A stretch of 16,291 nt of DNA from Pseudomonadota bacterium (GCA_021780395.1 JAJXYU010000319.1:1-16291); one strand, 5' to 3'; numbered from the stretch's first letter, positions 7,687 to 14,794 are shown. Program-made: numbers and translations. The notes: generated by a model not told the origin, from the sequence alone.

Positions 7687-8439
7687 TCAGTCCTCGTTCG
7701 CGGCGGCTCTCGCCGCTCGCGCCCGCGCGGCTTCCCGGTGCTGCCGGCGCAACGCGTTCATGTAGGTCGCGAGCGCGGCGCACGCGGCCCGCGCATCCCG
7801 CGCCGCGATCGCGCGGTGGATCCGCGCATGGAGCGTCGTCACCTGCGCGCGATCGCGATACCGGAACACGACCTGATTGACCACGGGCTGCAGGGATTCG
7901 ATCACGCTCGCCGCGGCGAAATCCAGCGCCGGGTTTCCCGCCGCCTGGACCAGCGTCCGATGAAAGCGTACGTCGGAGGCGCAGAACTCCGTGTCCTCGA
8001 GCGCCGGATCGATCTGTCGCTCGATCTCCTCCGCAAGCGCTGCGAGGTGCGCGTCGGTGCGCCGCCGGACGGCGAGCCGGCAGCAAACGGTCTCGATCTC
8101 CTCGCGCGCCTCGACGATGTCGCGCAGCTCGAACTCGCCGAGCGACACGAGCAGCGTCGCCGCGTTCGCGGTCGCCGCGTGCAGCTCCTCCCGGCTCGGC
8201 TTGTTCACGAAGGTGCCGCCGGCGGGGCCGCGCCGCGAGCGAATCAGGTTCTGCGCCGCGAGACGCTTCAGCGCCTCGCGGATGGTCGCGCGCGACACAT
8301 CGAAGCGCGCCGCGAGATCCTCCTCGGTCGGCAGTCGCTCGTGCACCTGCAGGCGCCCGTGCAGGATCGCATCGCGGATCTTCTCGGCGATCTGCTTCGA
8401 GAGTCCGTCGGTCACCAGGCCGCGATAGTCGATACCCAT
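7687..8439 (-). CDS. GntR-family transcriptional regulator, FadR/FCD subfamily
   Basis: A 250-residue DNA-binding regulator. Residues about 13-80 form the GntR winged helix-turn-helix (ERLPTEEDLAARFDVSRATI, EALKRLAAQNLI, then the wing RRGPAGGTFV). The remainder is an all-helical FCD ligand domain. Its usual metal/ligand residues appear as D156 and H160 (SDVRFHRTL) and H208 (HRAIAARDA). FCD regulators usually respond to carboxylic acids or sugar acids and control the adjacent operon. Here it is the first gene of the operon with the MFS and SDR genes and is divergent from the AcuI-like reductase. A 15-bp palindrome lies 17 bases upstream of its start, so autoregulation and control of the divergent gene are likely. 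No good ribosome binding site precedes the ATG. The C-terminal Arg/Ala-rich tail looks disordered. Confidence 0.92.
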   Translation of the reverse strand: MGIDYRGLVTDGLSKQIAEKIRDAILHGRLQVHERLPTEEDLAARFDVSRATIREALKRLAAQNLIRSRRGPAGGTFVNKPSREELHAATANAATLLVSLGEFELRDIVEAREEIETVCCRLAVRRRTDAHLAALAEEIERQIDPALEDTEFCASDVRFHRTLVQAAGNPALDFAAASVIESLQPVVNQVVFRYRDRAQVTTLHARIHRAIAARDARAACAALATYMNALRRQHREAARARAARAAANED

Positions 8440-8448
8440 CCCGGCCGG

Positions 8449-8477
8449 AAACTAACATTGGTCAGACAAATCGGCAA
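8449..8477 (-). promoter_or_regulatory. Candidate promoter of the FCD regulator operon
   Basis: On the minus strand TTGCCG (8477-8472), a 17-base spacer and TAGTTT (8454-8449), with TG one base before the -10, resemble an extended sigma-70 promoter. Transcription would begin near 8442, only a few bases before the ATG at 8439, which would give an almost leaderless message and fits the absence of a Shine-Dalgarno. The palindromic operator lies within the spacer. Confidence 0.35.
8457..8471. promoter_or_regulatory. Palindromic operator for the FCD regulator
   Basis: ATTGGTCAGACAAAT is an inverted repeat about the central A8464: the half-sites ATTGGTC and (reverse complement of the right arm) ATTTGTC differ at one of seven positions. 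The TGGT..GAC core resembles FadR/FCD-family operators such as the E. coli FadR (TGGTCNGACCA) and PdhR boxes. It lies between the divergent regulator and reductase genes, where repression of both is possible. Confidence 0.65.
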
Positions 8478-8514
8478 TAATGCGGCCGAGCGGGCTCGAT
8501 CGGCCCCGCGATAC

Positions 8515-8519
8515 GGAGG
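8515..8519 (+). promoter_or_regulatory. Strong ribosome binding site for the AcuI-like gene
   Basis: GGAGG seven bases before the ATG at 8527 fixes the start. This frame is open for more than 800 codons upstream because of the GC content, so the site is what decides the N-terminus. Confidence 0.85.
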
Positions 8520-8526
8520 TGCGTCG

Positions 8527-9510
8527 ATGTTCAAGGCTCTGGTGCTCGACTCGGCGAACGGTGCGGTCACCGCCTCGGTCCGGGAACTCGACGAATCGGC
8601 CCTGCCGGCGGGCAACGTCACGGTGGCGGTCGCCGCCTCCACGCTCAACTACAAGGACGGCCTCGTGCTCGAAGGGCGCGGCGGCCTCGTGAAGAAATAC
8701 CCGCACGTCCCCGGCATCGATTTCGCCGGCACGGTGATCGCGTCCGACGATGCGGCCTACGCGGTCGGCGACCGCGTGATCCTCACCGGCTGGCGCGTCG
8801 GCGAGATCCACTGGGGTGGCTACGCCGAGATCGCACGGGTACGCGGCGAGTGGCTCGTGCCGTTGCCGAAGGCGCTGTCCTTCCGGGATGCGATGGCGAT
8901 CGGTACCGCGGGGTTCACCGCGATGCTCGCGGTGATGCGCCTCGAAGCCCAGGGCCTCGTCCCGGACAGCGGCGAGGTGCTGGTGACCGGTGCGGCCGGT
9001 GGCGTCGGGTCGGTCGCGACCGCGATCCTCGCGAAGCGCGGTTACACGGTCGTCGCGTCGACGGGTCGTGCGGAGGCGGCCGACTACCTGAAGCGCCTCG
9101 GTGCGGCGAGCGTGATCGACCGGTCGGGATTCGCCGAACCGGCGAAGCGGCCGCTCGAGAGCGAACGCTGGGCGGCGTGCATCGACTCGGTCGGCGGCAC
9201 CACGCTCGCGCGCGTGCTCGCGCAGACGAAGTACGGCGGTTCGGTCGCGGCCGTCGGGCTCGCCGGCGGCGCCGAATTGCACCACTCGGTCGTGCCGTTC
9301 CTGCTGCGCGGGGTGAACCTGCTCGGCATCGATTCGGTGATGTGCCCGCGCGGCCCGCGCACCGCGGCCTGGGGCCGGCTCGTCGAGGACCTGCCGCGCG
9401 AGGCGCTGGCGGCATTCACCGTCGGGGCGCGCCTCGAGGATCTGCCGCGGCTCGCGCCCGAGATCCTCGCCGGGAAGATCCGCGGCCGCGTGGTCGTCGA
9501 CGTGCGCTGA
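8527..9510 (+). CDS. acuI: AcuI/YhdH-family NADPH-dependent acryloyl-CoA reductase-like protein
   Basis: A 327-residue zinc-free medium-chain reductase. The N-terminal catalytic domain has STLNYKDGL at 38-46, PHVPGIDFAGTV at 59-70 and GWRVGEIHWGGYAE near 88-101, typical of the YhdH/AcuI group. The Rossmann domain carries VTGAAGGVGSVA at 153-164. Characterised AcuI enzymes reduce acryloyl-CoA to propionyl-CoA with NADPH, either in DMSP/3-hydroxypropionate metabolism or as detoxification; many homologues have no proven substrate, so the symbol is a family-level call. It is single, divergent from the FCD regulator across 87 bases containing the operator, and so probably belongs to the same regulon as the MFS and SDR genes. 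No propionyl-CoA or DMSP lyase gene is visible nearby. Confidence 0.85.
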   Translation: MFKALVLDSANGAVTASVRELDESALPAGNVTVAVAASTLNYKDGLVLEGRGGLVKKYPHVPGIDFAGTVIASDDAAYAVGDRVILTGWRVGEIHWGGYAEIARVRGEWLVPLPKALSFRDAMAIGTAGFTAMLAVMRLEAQGLVPDSGEVLVTGAAGGVGSVATAILAKRGYTVVASTGRAEAADYLKRLGAASVIDRSGFAEPAKRPLESERWAACIDSVGGTTLARVLAQTKYGGSVAAVGLAGGAELHHSVVPFLLRGVNLLGIDSVMCPRGPRTAAWGRLVEDLPREALAAFTVGARLEDLPRLAPEILAGKIRGRVVVDVR

Positions 9511-9525
9511 GGCGATCGGCTCCGG

Positions 9526-9555
9526 TTGAGACTCGGCGGTCGCGTGTGCCACGAT
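9526..9555 (+). promoter_or_regulatory. Candidate sigma-70 promoter for marC-like gene
   Basis: TTGAGA (9526-9531), an 18-base spacer and CACGAT (9550-9555), with TG one base before the -10, lie in the 77-base gap after the AcuI-like gene. The predicted transcript would start about 25 bases before the ATG at 9588. This is by-eye matching only. Confidence 0.35.
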
Positions 9556-9587
9556 GCGCGCATGCGGCACCGGACGGCGGCGATGCG

Positions 9588-10259
9588 ATGAAGACCTTCC
9601 TGCTCGCGTTCACCGCCTTGTTCTCGATCGTGAACCCGCTGTCCGGCGCGTTCATCTTCTACGGCGCGACCAGCGGACTCGCTCAGCGCGAGCGCGCGGC
9701 CGTATCCCGCTGGGTCGCGATCTACGCGTTCTCGATCGTCTGCGCGTCCTTGTACATCGGCGCGTACGTGCTCGGATTCTTCGGGATCTCGATCCCGGTG
9801 TTGCGCGTCGCCGGCGGCATCGTGATCGCGATGTCGGGATGGCGCATGCTCACCGAGCCGGACGCGACCGAGCACCGCCGCAGCGAGACGCCGTCGCCGC
9901 GCTCGATCGACATCCCGCCGAGCCGGCTCGCGTTCTACCCGCTGACGATGCCGCTCACGACCGGGCCGGGGACGATCTCGGTCGCGATCTCGCTCGGCGC
10001 GAGCCGCCCGAGCGGTCTGCATGCGCCGCTCCTCGAATTCTTCGTCGAAACCCTGGTCGCGGTCGCGCTCCTCACGCTGCTGATCTACGTCGCCTATCGG
10101 TACTCGTCGCGCATCGCCGAGGCGATCGGCGCGACCGGCACGACGATCATCGTACGACTGTCGGCGTTCCTGCTGTTCTGCATCGGGATCCAGGTGCTGT
10201 GGAACGGCGCGGCGGAGCTGCTCGGCACGCTGCCGCTCGGCTCCGCCGGCATCAGTTGA
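9588..10259 (+). CDS. MarC family integral membrane protein
   Basis: A 223-residue inner-membrane protein with about six hydrophobic segments, the standard MarC/UPF0056 size. Visible family signatures are FTALFSIVNPLSGAFIF at the N-terminus, VLRVAGGIVIAMSGWRML before the first-half loop, FYPLTMPLTTGPGTISV in the middle, and FLLFCIGIQVLWNG near the C-terminus. The polar loop between halves (about residues 85-110, EPDATEHRRSETPSPRS) is where the repeats join. MarC was named from the E. coli mar locus, but a role in antibiotic resistance was not borne out, and its transported substrate is unknown. It is preceded by a candidate promoter of its own and followed by the riboswitch-led operon, so it is probably a single-gene unit. 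No clear Shine-Dalgarno precedes the ATG. Confidence 0.9.
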   Translation: MKTFLLAFTALFSIVNPLSGAFIFYGATSGLAQRERAAVSRWVAIYAFSIVCASLYIGAYVLGFFGISIPVLRVAGGIVIAMSGWRMLTEPDATEHRRSETPSPRSIDIPPSRLAFYPLTMPLTTGPGTISVAISLGASRPSGLHAPLLEFFVETLVAVALLTLLIYVAYRYSSRIAEAIGATGTTIIVRLSAFLLFCIGIQVLWNGAAELLGTLPLGSAGIS

Positions 10260-10290
10260 CGGCCCAGGCCGCGCTCCCGCCGGGCTCGCG

Positions 10291-10319
10291 TTGACCCCGG
10301 GGCTGATCCGGGGCAGACT
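10291..10319 (+). promoter_or_regulatory. Candidate promoter of the B12 operon
   Basis: TTGACC (10291-10296), a spacer of exactly 17 bases and CAGACT (10314-10319) resemble a sigma-70 promoter, and transcription would begin at the 5' edge of the riboswitch. The spacer contains CCCCGG...CCGGGG (10295-10313, overlapping the -35 end), which could instead be a weak hairpin after marC. Confidence 0.4.
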
Positions 10320-10320
10320 G

Positions 10321-10507
10321 CGCGAGCGTCCAGGAGTCCGCCATTCGAACCGAATGGCGGGTGAAACGGGAAGCCGGTGAAGCCCCCTTCGGGGCCAGTC
10401 CGGCGCTGCCCCCGCAACGGTCGGCGAGTCAAGCCAGGTCCTCGGAACAGCCACTGCGCGCGAGCGTGGGAAGGCGACCCGGCCGGAGTCGGAAGATTCC
10501 CCTCGCG
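10321..10507 (+). ncRNA. Cobalamin (AdoCbl-type) riboswitch
   Basis: The conserved B12 aptamer blocks appear in order. There is a perfect 10-bp P2-like hairpin (CCGCCATTCG 10338-10347, CGAATGGCGG 10351-10360), then AACGGGAAGCCGGTGAA starting at 10365, CTGCCCCCGCAAC at 10407-10419, the B12 box GCCACTG at 10450-10456, GGGAAGG at 10468-10474, and GAGTCGGAAGA near 10486-10496. Closing pairings that fit are CGCGAG/CTCGCG (10321-10326 with 10502-10507) and GGAGTC/GATTCC (10333-10338 with 10495-10500). It should repress the downstream btuFCD-cobQ genes when cobalamin is plentiful. Exact ends are approximate. Confidence 0.92.
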
Positions 10508-10548
10508 AGCCCGTATACCGACCTGAGTCGCACCGACACGGCTTGCGT

Positions 10549-10567
10549 CGCGCACGGCGGGTGCGCG
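10549..10567 (+). promoter_or_regulatory. Expression-platform hairpin before btuF
   Basis: CGCGCAC (10549-10555) and GTGCGCG (10561-10567) form a 7-bp stem with a 5-base loop that ends one base before the AGAGG ribosome binding site (10569-10573) of btuF. There is no T-tract, so control of translation rather than termination is the likely output, as in other proteobacterial cobalamin riboswitches. Confidence 0.45.
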
Positions 10568-10583
10568 CAGAGGTTCTTCGACG

Positions 10584-11483
10584 ATGATCGGCTTTCGCGG
10601 CGCCGTCGCGCGCCCCCGACTTCCCCTGTTGATCGCCGCGTGGTGCTGCCTCGCGCTCGCGCGCATCGCGGGTGCGGTCGTGCTGCGCGATGACCTCGGA
10701 CGCTCGGTCGACGTGCCGACGCCGCCACGGCGCATCGTCTCGCTGCTGCCGTCGCTGACCGAGACCGTCTGCGCGCTCGGTGCCTGCGATCATCTGGTCG
10801 CGGTCGGCCGGTTCGACGATTGGCCACCGTCGGTCCGCGCGCTGCCGCGGGTCGGCGACCTCGACCGCGTCAGTATCGAGCGCATCGTCGCGCTGCACCC
10901 GGATCTCGTGCTGCTCAGCAATTCGCAGCGGGCGAGCAACCGGCTCGGGGAACTCGGGATTCCCGCGTTCGCCATCGAGACCGACCGATATCAGGACATC
11001 GCACGGTCCATTCACCTCGTCGGTGCGCTGCTCGGACGCCCGCGCCGGGCCGCCGCGCTGATTGCCCGCCTCCGGACCCAGGTGCGGCAGGTGAGCGCCG
11101 CGGCGATCGCGGCACGCCACGGCGCATCGCCGTCGGTGTACTTCGAGGTCGATCCGGCGCCGTACGCCGCGGGGCCGGACTCGTACATCGGCGCGCTGAT
11201 GACGCGGCTCGGCGTGCGCAACATCGTGCCGGCCGATCTCGGGATGTTTCCGCTGCTGAACCCGGAATTCGTCGTGCGCGCGAATCCCGACATCATCGTC
11301 GTGTCGCGCATCGACGCGCCGCGGCTCGCGGATCGGCCCGGCTGGGCGGACATCCGGGCGGTGCGCGAGCATCACCTGTGCGTGTTCCCGCCGGCCGTGC
11401 GGGACACGATCGTACGGCCCGGCCCCCGGGTCGCGGACGGCTTGCGGGCGCTCGCCGCTTGCTTCGCGAGGTACGCGCGGTGA
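10584..11483 (+). CDS. btuF: Periplasmic cobalamin-binding protein of an ABC importer (BtuF-like)
   Basis: A 299-residue type-III periplasmic binding protein with a signal peptide (basic start, hydrophobic LPLLIAAWCCLALARIAGA, likely cleaved near residue 31). The mature part shows the BtuF/helical-backbone pattern: RIVSLLPSLTE at 50-60, then VAVGRFDDWPP at 72-82, VSIERIVALHPDLVLL at 96-111, and a C-terminal lobe with ANPDIIVVS and PGWADIRAV. In the family it hands corrinoid to the BtuC2D2 importer. The assignment to B12 rather than heme or siderophore rests on the riboswitch directly upstream and on cobQ downstream. AGAGG lies ten bases before the ATG. Its TGA overlaps the GTG start of btuC (GTGA). 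No TonB-dependent outer-membrane receptor is in the window, so BtuB must be elsewhere if present. Confidence 0.88.
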   Translation: MIGFRGAVARPRLPLLIAAWCCLALARIAGAVVLRDDLGRSVDVPTPPRRIVSLLPSLTETVCALGACDHLVAVGRFDDWPPSVRALPRVGDLDRVSIERIVALHPDLVLLSNSQRASNRLGELGIPAFAIETDRYQDIARSIHLVGALLGRPRRAAALIARLRTQVRQVSAAAIAARHGASPSVYFEVDPAPYAAGPDSYIGALMTRLGVRNIVPADLGMFPLLNPEFVVRANPDIIVVSRIDAPRLADRPGWADIRAVREHHLCVFPPAVRDTIVRPGPRVADGLRALAACFARYAR

Positions 11484-12529
11484 GCGCCGCGCGCCCGAGC
11501 TTCGTGACCGCGGTCGTGGACGACGCGGCCGTGCACCGACTCCCGCTCGCGCGCTGGTTCGGTACCTGCCTCGCGGTCACGCTGCTGCTCACGCTCGGCG
11601 GCCTGCTGGTCGGGACCTCGAGCGTGACCACGTCGATCCACTGGCTGTTCGCACCGAACGCCGAGACCTCGCTCGTGCTGTGGCAGATCCGTCTGCCGCG
11701 CACGATCGGCGCGTGGTGCGTCGGTGCGCTGCTCGGGCTCGCCGGGGCGATCGCGCAGGGCGTGTTCCGCAATCCGCTCGCGGAGCCCTACCTGCTCGGG
11801 ACGGCCTCGGGCGCCGCGCTCGGCGTCACCATCGCGCTGCTCGCGAGCGGGGCGTCCATCGGCGCGCTCGCGTGGGCCGCGCAGCTCGGCCTCACCGGCG
11901 CCGCCGTCGTCGGCGCGGCGGTCGCGATCGTGCTCACGCTCGCGCTCGCCCGCGGTGTATTGCAGACCTCCAACCTGCTGTTGTCCGGCATCGTCGTCGG
12001 CTTCCTGCTGAGCGCGATCACGTCGCTGCTGCTGCTCGCGAAGCCGCAGCTGTGGCGCACCCTGCAGGTGTTCCTGCTCGGCACGACCGGCTTTCTCGGC
12101 TGGCGGTCGACCGGTCTCCTCGCCGTGGTGCTGCTGGTTTGTGCGCTGCCCGCGACCTTGCTGTCGCGAGGGCTCGATGCGCTCACGCTCGGCGAAGACA
12201 CCGCGCGCTCGCTCGGCCTGTCGCTGCCGGTGCTGCGCCTCGCCCTGCTCGGGATCGTCGCGCTCGCGACCGCCGCGGTCGTGGGCGAGGTCGGGGTCGT
12301 CGGGTTCGTCGGGCTGGTCGCCCCGCACCTCGCCCGCGAGACGCTCAGCGTGAATCATCGGCATCTGCTGATCGCGTCCCCGCTGTGCGGCGGCGCACTG
12401 CTGCAGGCGGCCGACCTCGTCAGCCGCTGGATCGTGCGGCCCGCCGAGCTGCCGGTCGGCGCGGTGACCGCGTGCGTCGGCGGGGCGTATCTCGCGTTCC
12501 TCCTGTGGCGCCGGACGCGTGATGCCTGA
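11480..12529 (+). CDS. btuC: Cobalamin ABC transporter permease (FecCD family, BtuC-like)
   Basis: A 349-residue inner-membrane permease with about ten hydrophobic segments, normal for FecCD/BtuC. The family signature appears as GLAGAIAQGVFRNPLAEP followed by YLLGTASGAALG, and the C-terminal half carries VGFVGLVAPHLAR, the cytoplasmic coupling region that meets the ATPase. The start is the GTG at 11480 that overlaps the btuF stop; the N-terminus (SAARPSFVTAV...) is a short polar leader before the first helix. It ends in an 8-base overlap with btuD. Substrate B12 is inferred from the riboswitch and operon partners; FecCD permeases for iron siderophores look alike. Confidence 0.9.
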   Translation: MSAARPSFVTAVVDDAAVHRLPLARWFGTCLAVTLLLTLGGLLVGTSSVTTSIHWLFAPNAETSLVLWQIRLPRTIGAWCVGALLGLAGAIAQGVFRNPLAEPYLLGTASGAALGVTIALLASGASIGALAWAAQLGLTGAAVVGAAVAIVLTLALARGVLQTSNLLLSGIVVGFLLSAITSLLLLAKPQLWRTLQVFLLGTTGFLGWRSTGLLAVVLLVCALPATLLSRGLDALTLGEDTARSLGLSLPVLRLALLGIVALATAAVVGEVGVVGFVGLVAPHLARETLSVNHRHLLIASPLCGGALLQAADLVSRWIVRPAELPVGAVTACVGGAYLAFLLWRRTRDA

Positions 12530-13337
12530 GCTCGCCGCCGAACCGCGCACCCCGGTCCCCGCGCTCGCGTGCCGCGACCTCATCGTCGGCTACGGCGCCC
12601 GAGTGGTCCTCGACCAGGTGTCGGTGGAGATCCCCGGCGGTAGCTGGACCGCGATCGTCGGACCCAACGGCAGCGGCAAATCGACGTTGCTGCGCGCGCT
12701 CGCCGGGCTCCTCGTGCCACGTGACGGCACGGTCCGGCTGCAAGGTCGGCGGCTCGGTGACTGGCGCCGCCGCGAACGGGCGCAACGCCTCGCGTGGCTC
12801 GCGCAGACACCGGGCGCGACCGATCTGACGGCGCGCGAAGTCGTCGCGCTCGGACGCTTCGCGCACGGCGGGTGGCTCGCGCATCGCGACGTCGACGACG
12901 ACGCGGCGATCGATCGGGCGATGCGCGCGACCGGTTCGCAGCGCTGGGCCGGCCGGCGGGTCTCGACGCTCTCCGGCGGCGAGCGGCAGCGCGTGCACCT
13001 CGCGCGCGTGCTCGCGGTCGAGGCCGCGGTGTTGCTGCTCGACGAACCCACCGCGCACCTCGATCCACCGCATCAGGAGGACGTCGTGCGCCTGTTGCGT
13101 TCGCAAGCCCAGGGCTGTGGTGTCGCGGTGCTGAGCGCGATCCACGATCTGTCGCTCGCGCTGACCGCGGACCGCCTGATCGTGCTCGGCGAGGACGGCC
13201 TCGTCGGCCAAGGCACCGTCCGCGAGGCGTTGCGGGCCGACTGGCTGTCGCAGGCGTTCCGACGGCGGATCGACGTCGTCGATCACGACGGGGCGTGGCT
13301 GTGGCGCCCCGCGGTGGACGGCGCGCCGGATGGCTAG
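12522..13337 (+). CDS. btuD: Cobalamin ABC transporter ATP-binding protein (BtuD-like)
   Basis: A 271-residue ABC ATPase with all nucleotide-binding motifs: Walker A GPNGSGKST at 47-55, Q-loop Gln95, signature LSGGE at 150-154 followed by RQRVHLARVLA, Walker B LLLDEP at 171-176, D-loop HLD, and switch His208. It energises the BtuC permease from the cytosolic face. The ATG at 12522 is preferred over the GTG three bases earlier. It overlaps btuC by eight bases and cobQ by eight bases, so translation is probably coupled throughout. Ribosome binding sites at both junctions are weak, which fits re-initiation. Confidence 0.92.
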   Translation: MPELAAEPRTPVPALACRDLIVGYGARVVLDQVSVEIPGGSWTAIVGPNGSGKSTLLRALAGLLVPRDGTVRLQGRRLGDWRRRERAQRLAWLAQTPGATDLTAREVVALGRFAHGGWLAHRDVDDDAAIDRAMRATGSQRWAGRRVSTLSGGERQRVHLARVLAVEAAVLLLDEPTAHLDPPHQEDVVRLLRSQAQGCGVAVLSAIHDLSLALTADRLIVLGEDGLVGQGTVREALRADWLSQAFRRRIDVVDHDGAWLWRPAVDGAPDG

Positions 13338-14778
13338 GCGCGGCCGCGCCGTGATGGTCTGCGGTACCACCAGCGGCGCCGGCAAGAGCTTCCTCGCGAC
13401 CGCGCTCGCGCGCTGGTACGCGCGCGCGGGATTCAAGGTCGCGCCGTTCAAGGCACAGAACATGAGCAACAACGCCCGCGTCGTCGACGGCGGCGAGATC
13501 GGCAGCGCGCAGTATTTCCAGGCGCTCGCCGCCCGCTGCGCGCCCGACGTTCGCATGAACCCGGTGCTCCTGAAGCCCGAATCGCCGACGCACAGCCAGG
13601 TGATCCTGCTCGGGCAGCGCAACGACGGGATCGCCGCGATCGACTGGCGCGCGCGCGAGCCCTATCTCTGGCCGGCAATCCGCGCGAGCCTCGATGCGCT
13701 GCTCGATGCCCACGAGATCGTCGTGATCGAGGGAGCCGGGTCTCCCGCCGAGATCAACCTGCGGTCGAGCGATCTGGTGAACATGCGCGTCGCGGCGTAC
13801 GCGCAGGCGGCGACCTTGATCGTCTGCGACATCGACCGCGGCGGCGCGTTCGCCCACCTGTACGGCACCCACCAGCTCCTCTCGACCGAGGAGCGCGCGC
13901 TCGTCCGCGGCTTCGTGCTGAATCGCTTCCGCGGCGACCGGGCGCTGCTCCAGCCGGGCCCGCAGATGCTCGAGTCGCTGACCGGGGTGCCGACGCTCGC
14001 GGTGCTGCCGATGTGGCGCGAGCACGGCCTGCCGGAGGAAGACGGCCTGTTCGGCTCCGCGATCGCGGCCACGGACGACGCGACGCCGGCCCGCACGATC
14101 GCGATCGTGGCCTATCCGCAGATCAGCAATCTCGACGAGTTCGCGCCGCTCGCGCGCGTGCCGAACTCGCGGCTGCGGTGGGCGCGCGACCCGGGTGCGC
14201 TCGACCGGGCGGATCTCGTGATCCTGCCGGGTTCCAAGCACGTCGCCGCCGACCTCGACTGGCTGCGGCGCCGCGGACTCGCCGCGGCGATCGGCGCGTA
14301 TGCCGCGGACGGCAAGCCGTTGCTCGCGATCTGCGGCGGGCTGCAGATGCTCGGCGCCGACCTTCGCGATCCGTACCAGGTCGAGGCGGCGGCGACGGGA
14401 CTCGGCTTGCTGCCCTGCACGACCGAATTCGCGGCCGAAAAGCGCTATCGGCGTGGCCGCTATCGCTTCGGTTCGACCTGCGGGTTCTGGCAGGCGCTCG
14501 CCGGCGTCGAATTCGACGGCTACGAGATCCGGCACGGCGAGACCACGTCGATCGCGGCGGATCGCGAGGCCTCGCTCACGCCCGTGCTCGGGGAAGGGTG
14601 CGGCTGGCAGTGCGGCGCGACGCTCGCGCTGTACGCGCACGGACTGTTCGAGAATGCCGCGGTGATGCACGCGCTGTTCGGCGACGCCACGCCGACGCTC
14701 GACGACACCCTCGACGGGCTCGCCGATTTCGTCGACGCGGAGTTTGGCCGCGAGACGCTGTTGCGCCTCGTCGCCTGA
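13330..14778 (+). CDS. cobQ: Cobyric acid synthase (adenosylcobyrinic acid amidotransferase)
   Basis: A 482-residue CobQ/CbiP enzyme. It performs the ATP- and glutamine-dependent amidation of adenosylcobyrinate a,c-diamide at side chains b, d, e and g to give cobyric acid. The N-terminal dethiobiotin-synthetase-like domain has the P-loop GTTSGAGKS at 12-20, KAQNMSNNARV near 37-47, GAGSPAEINL, and CDIDRGGAFAHLYGT. The C-terminal class-I glutamine amidotransferase-like domain has LPGSKHVAADLDWL, the nucleophile Cys335 in AICGGLQMLG, and His437 in YAHGLFE. Length and motif order are complete. It is the last gene of the riboswitch operon and the only corrinoid-synthesis gene in the window; the other steps must be encoded elsewhere, or the cell takes up precursors. 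Its stop codon lies in the loop of a strong hairpin. Confidence 0.95.
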   Translation: MARRGRAVMVCGTTSGAGKSFLATALARWYARAGFKVAPFKAQNMSNNARVVDGGEIGSAQYFQALAARCAPDVRMNPVLLKPESPTHSQVILLGQRNDGIAAIDWRAREPYLWPAIRASLDALLDAHEIVVIEGAGSPAEINLRSSDLVNMRVAAYAQAATLIVCDIDRGGAFAHLYGTHQLLSTEERALVRGFVLNRFRGDRALLQPGPQMLESLTGVPTLAVLPMWREHGLPEEDGLFGSAIAATDDATPARTIAIVAYPQISNLDEFAPLARVPNSRLRWARDPGALDRADLVILPGSKHVAADLDWLRRRGLAAAIGAYAADGKPLLAICGGLQMLGADLRDPYQVEAAATGLGLLPCTTEFAAEKRYRRGRYRFGSTCGFWQALAGVEFDGYEIRHGETTSIAADREASLTPVLGEGCGWQCGATLALYAHGLFENAAVMHALFGDATPTLDDTLDGLADFVDAEFGRETLLRLVA

Positions 14779-14790
14779 GCGACGAGGCGC
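14763..14790. terminator. Perfect 12-bp hairpin with the cobQ stop codon in its loop
   Basis: GCGCCTCGTCGC (14763-14774) and GCGACGAGGCGC (14779-14790) pair perfectly around the loop CTGA, whose TGA is the cobQ stop. The stem lies four bases beyond the stop of the convergent methyltransferase gene, so it could end transcripts from both sides. No T-tract follows on either strand, which is common in GC-rich genomes but leaves the termination role inferred. Confidence 0.6.
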
Positions 14791-14794
14791 GCGC

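Noticed and set aside
5917..9510. A continuous plus-strand reading frame of about 1197 codons ending with the AcuI-like protein
   Set aside because: Only the last 327 codons show protein-like composition and family motifs. The rest is antisense to the SDR, MFS and regulator genes and open because of high GC. The GGAGG at 8515 sets the true start.
10295..10313. CCCCGG/CCGGGG hairpin as the marC terminator
   Set aside because: Only 6 bp with a 7-base loop and no T-tract, and it overlaps a better-looking promoter spacer; left as an alternative in that entry.
10338..10360. TTCGAA-containing stem that looks like a tRNA T-arm
   Set aside because: No anticodon or acceptor arms can be formed around it; it is the P2-like stem of the cobalamin riboswitch.
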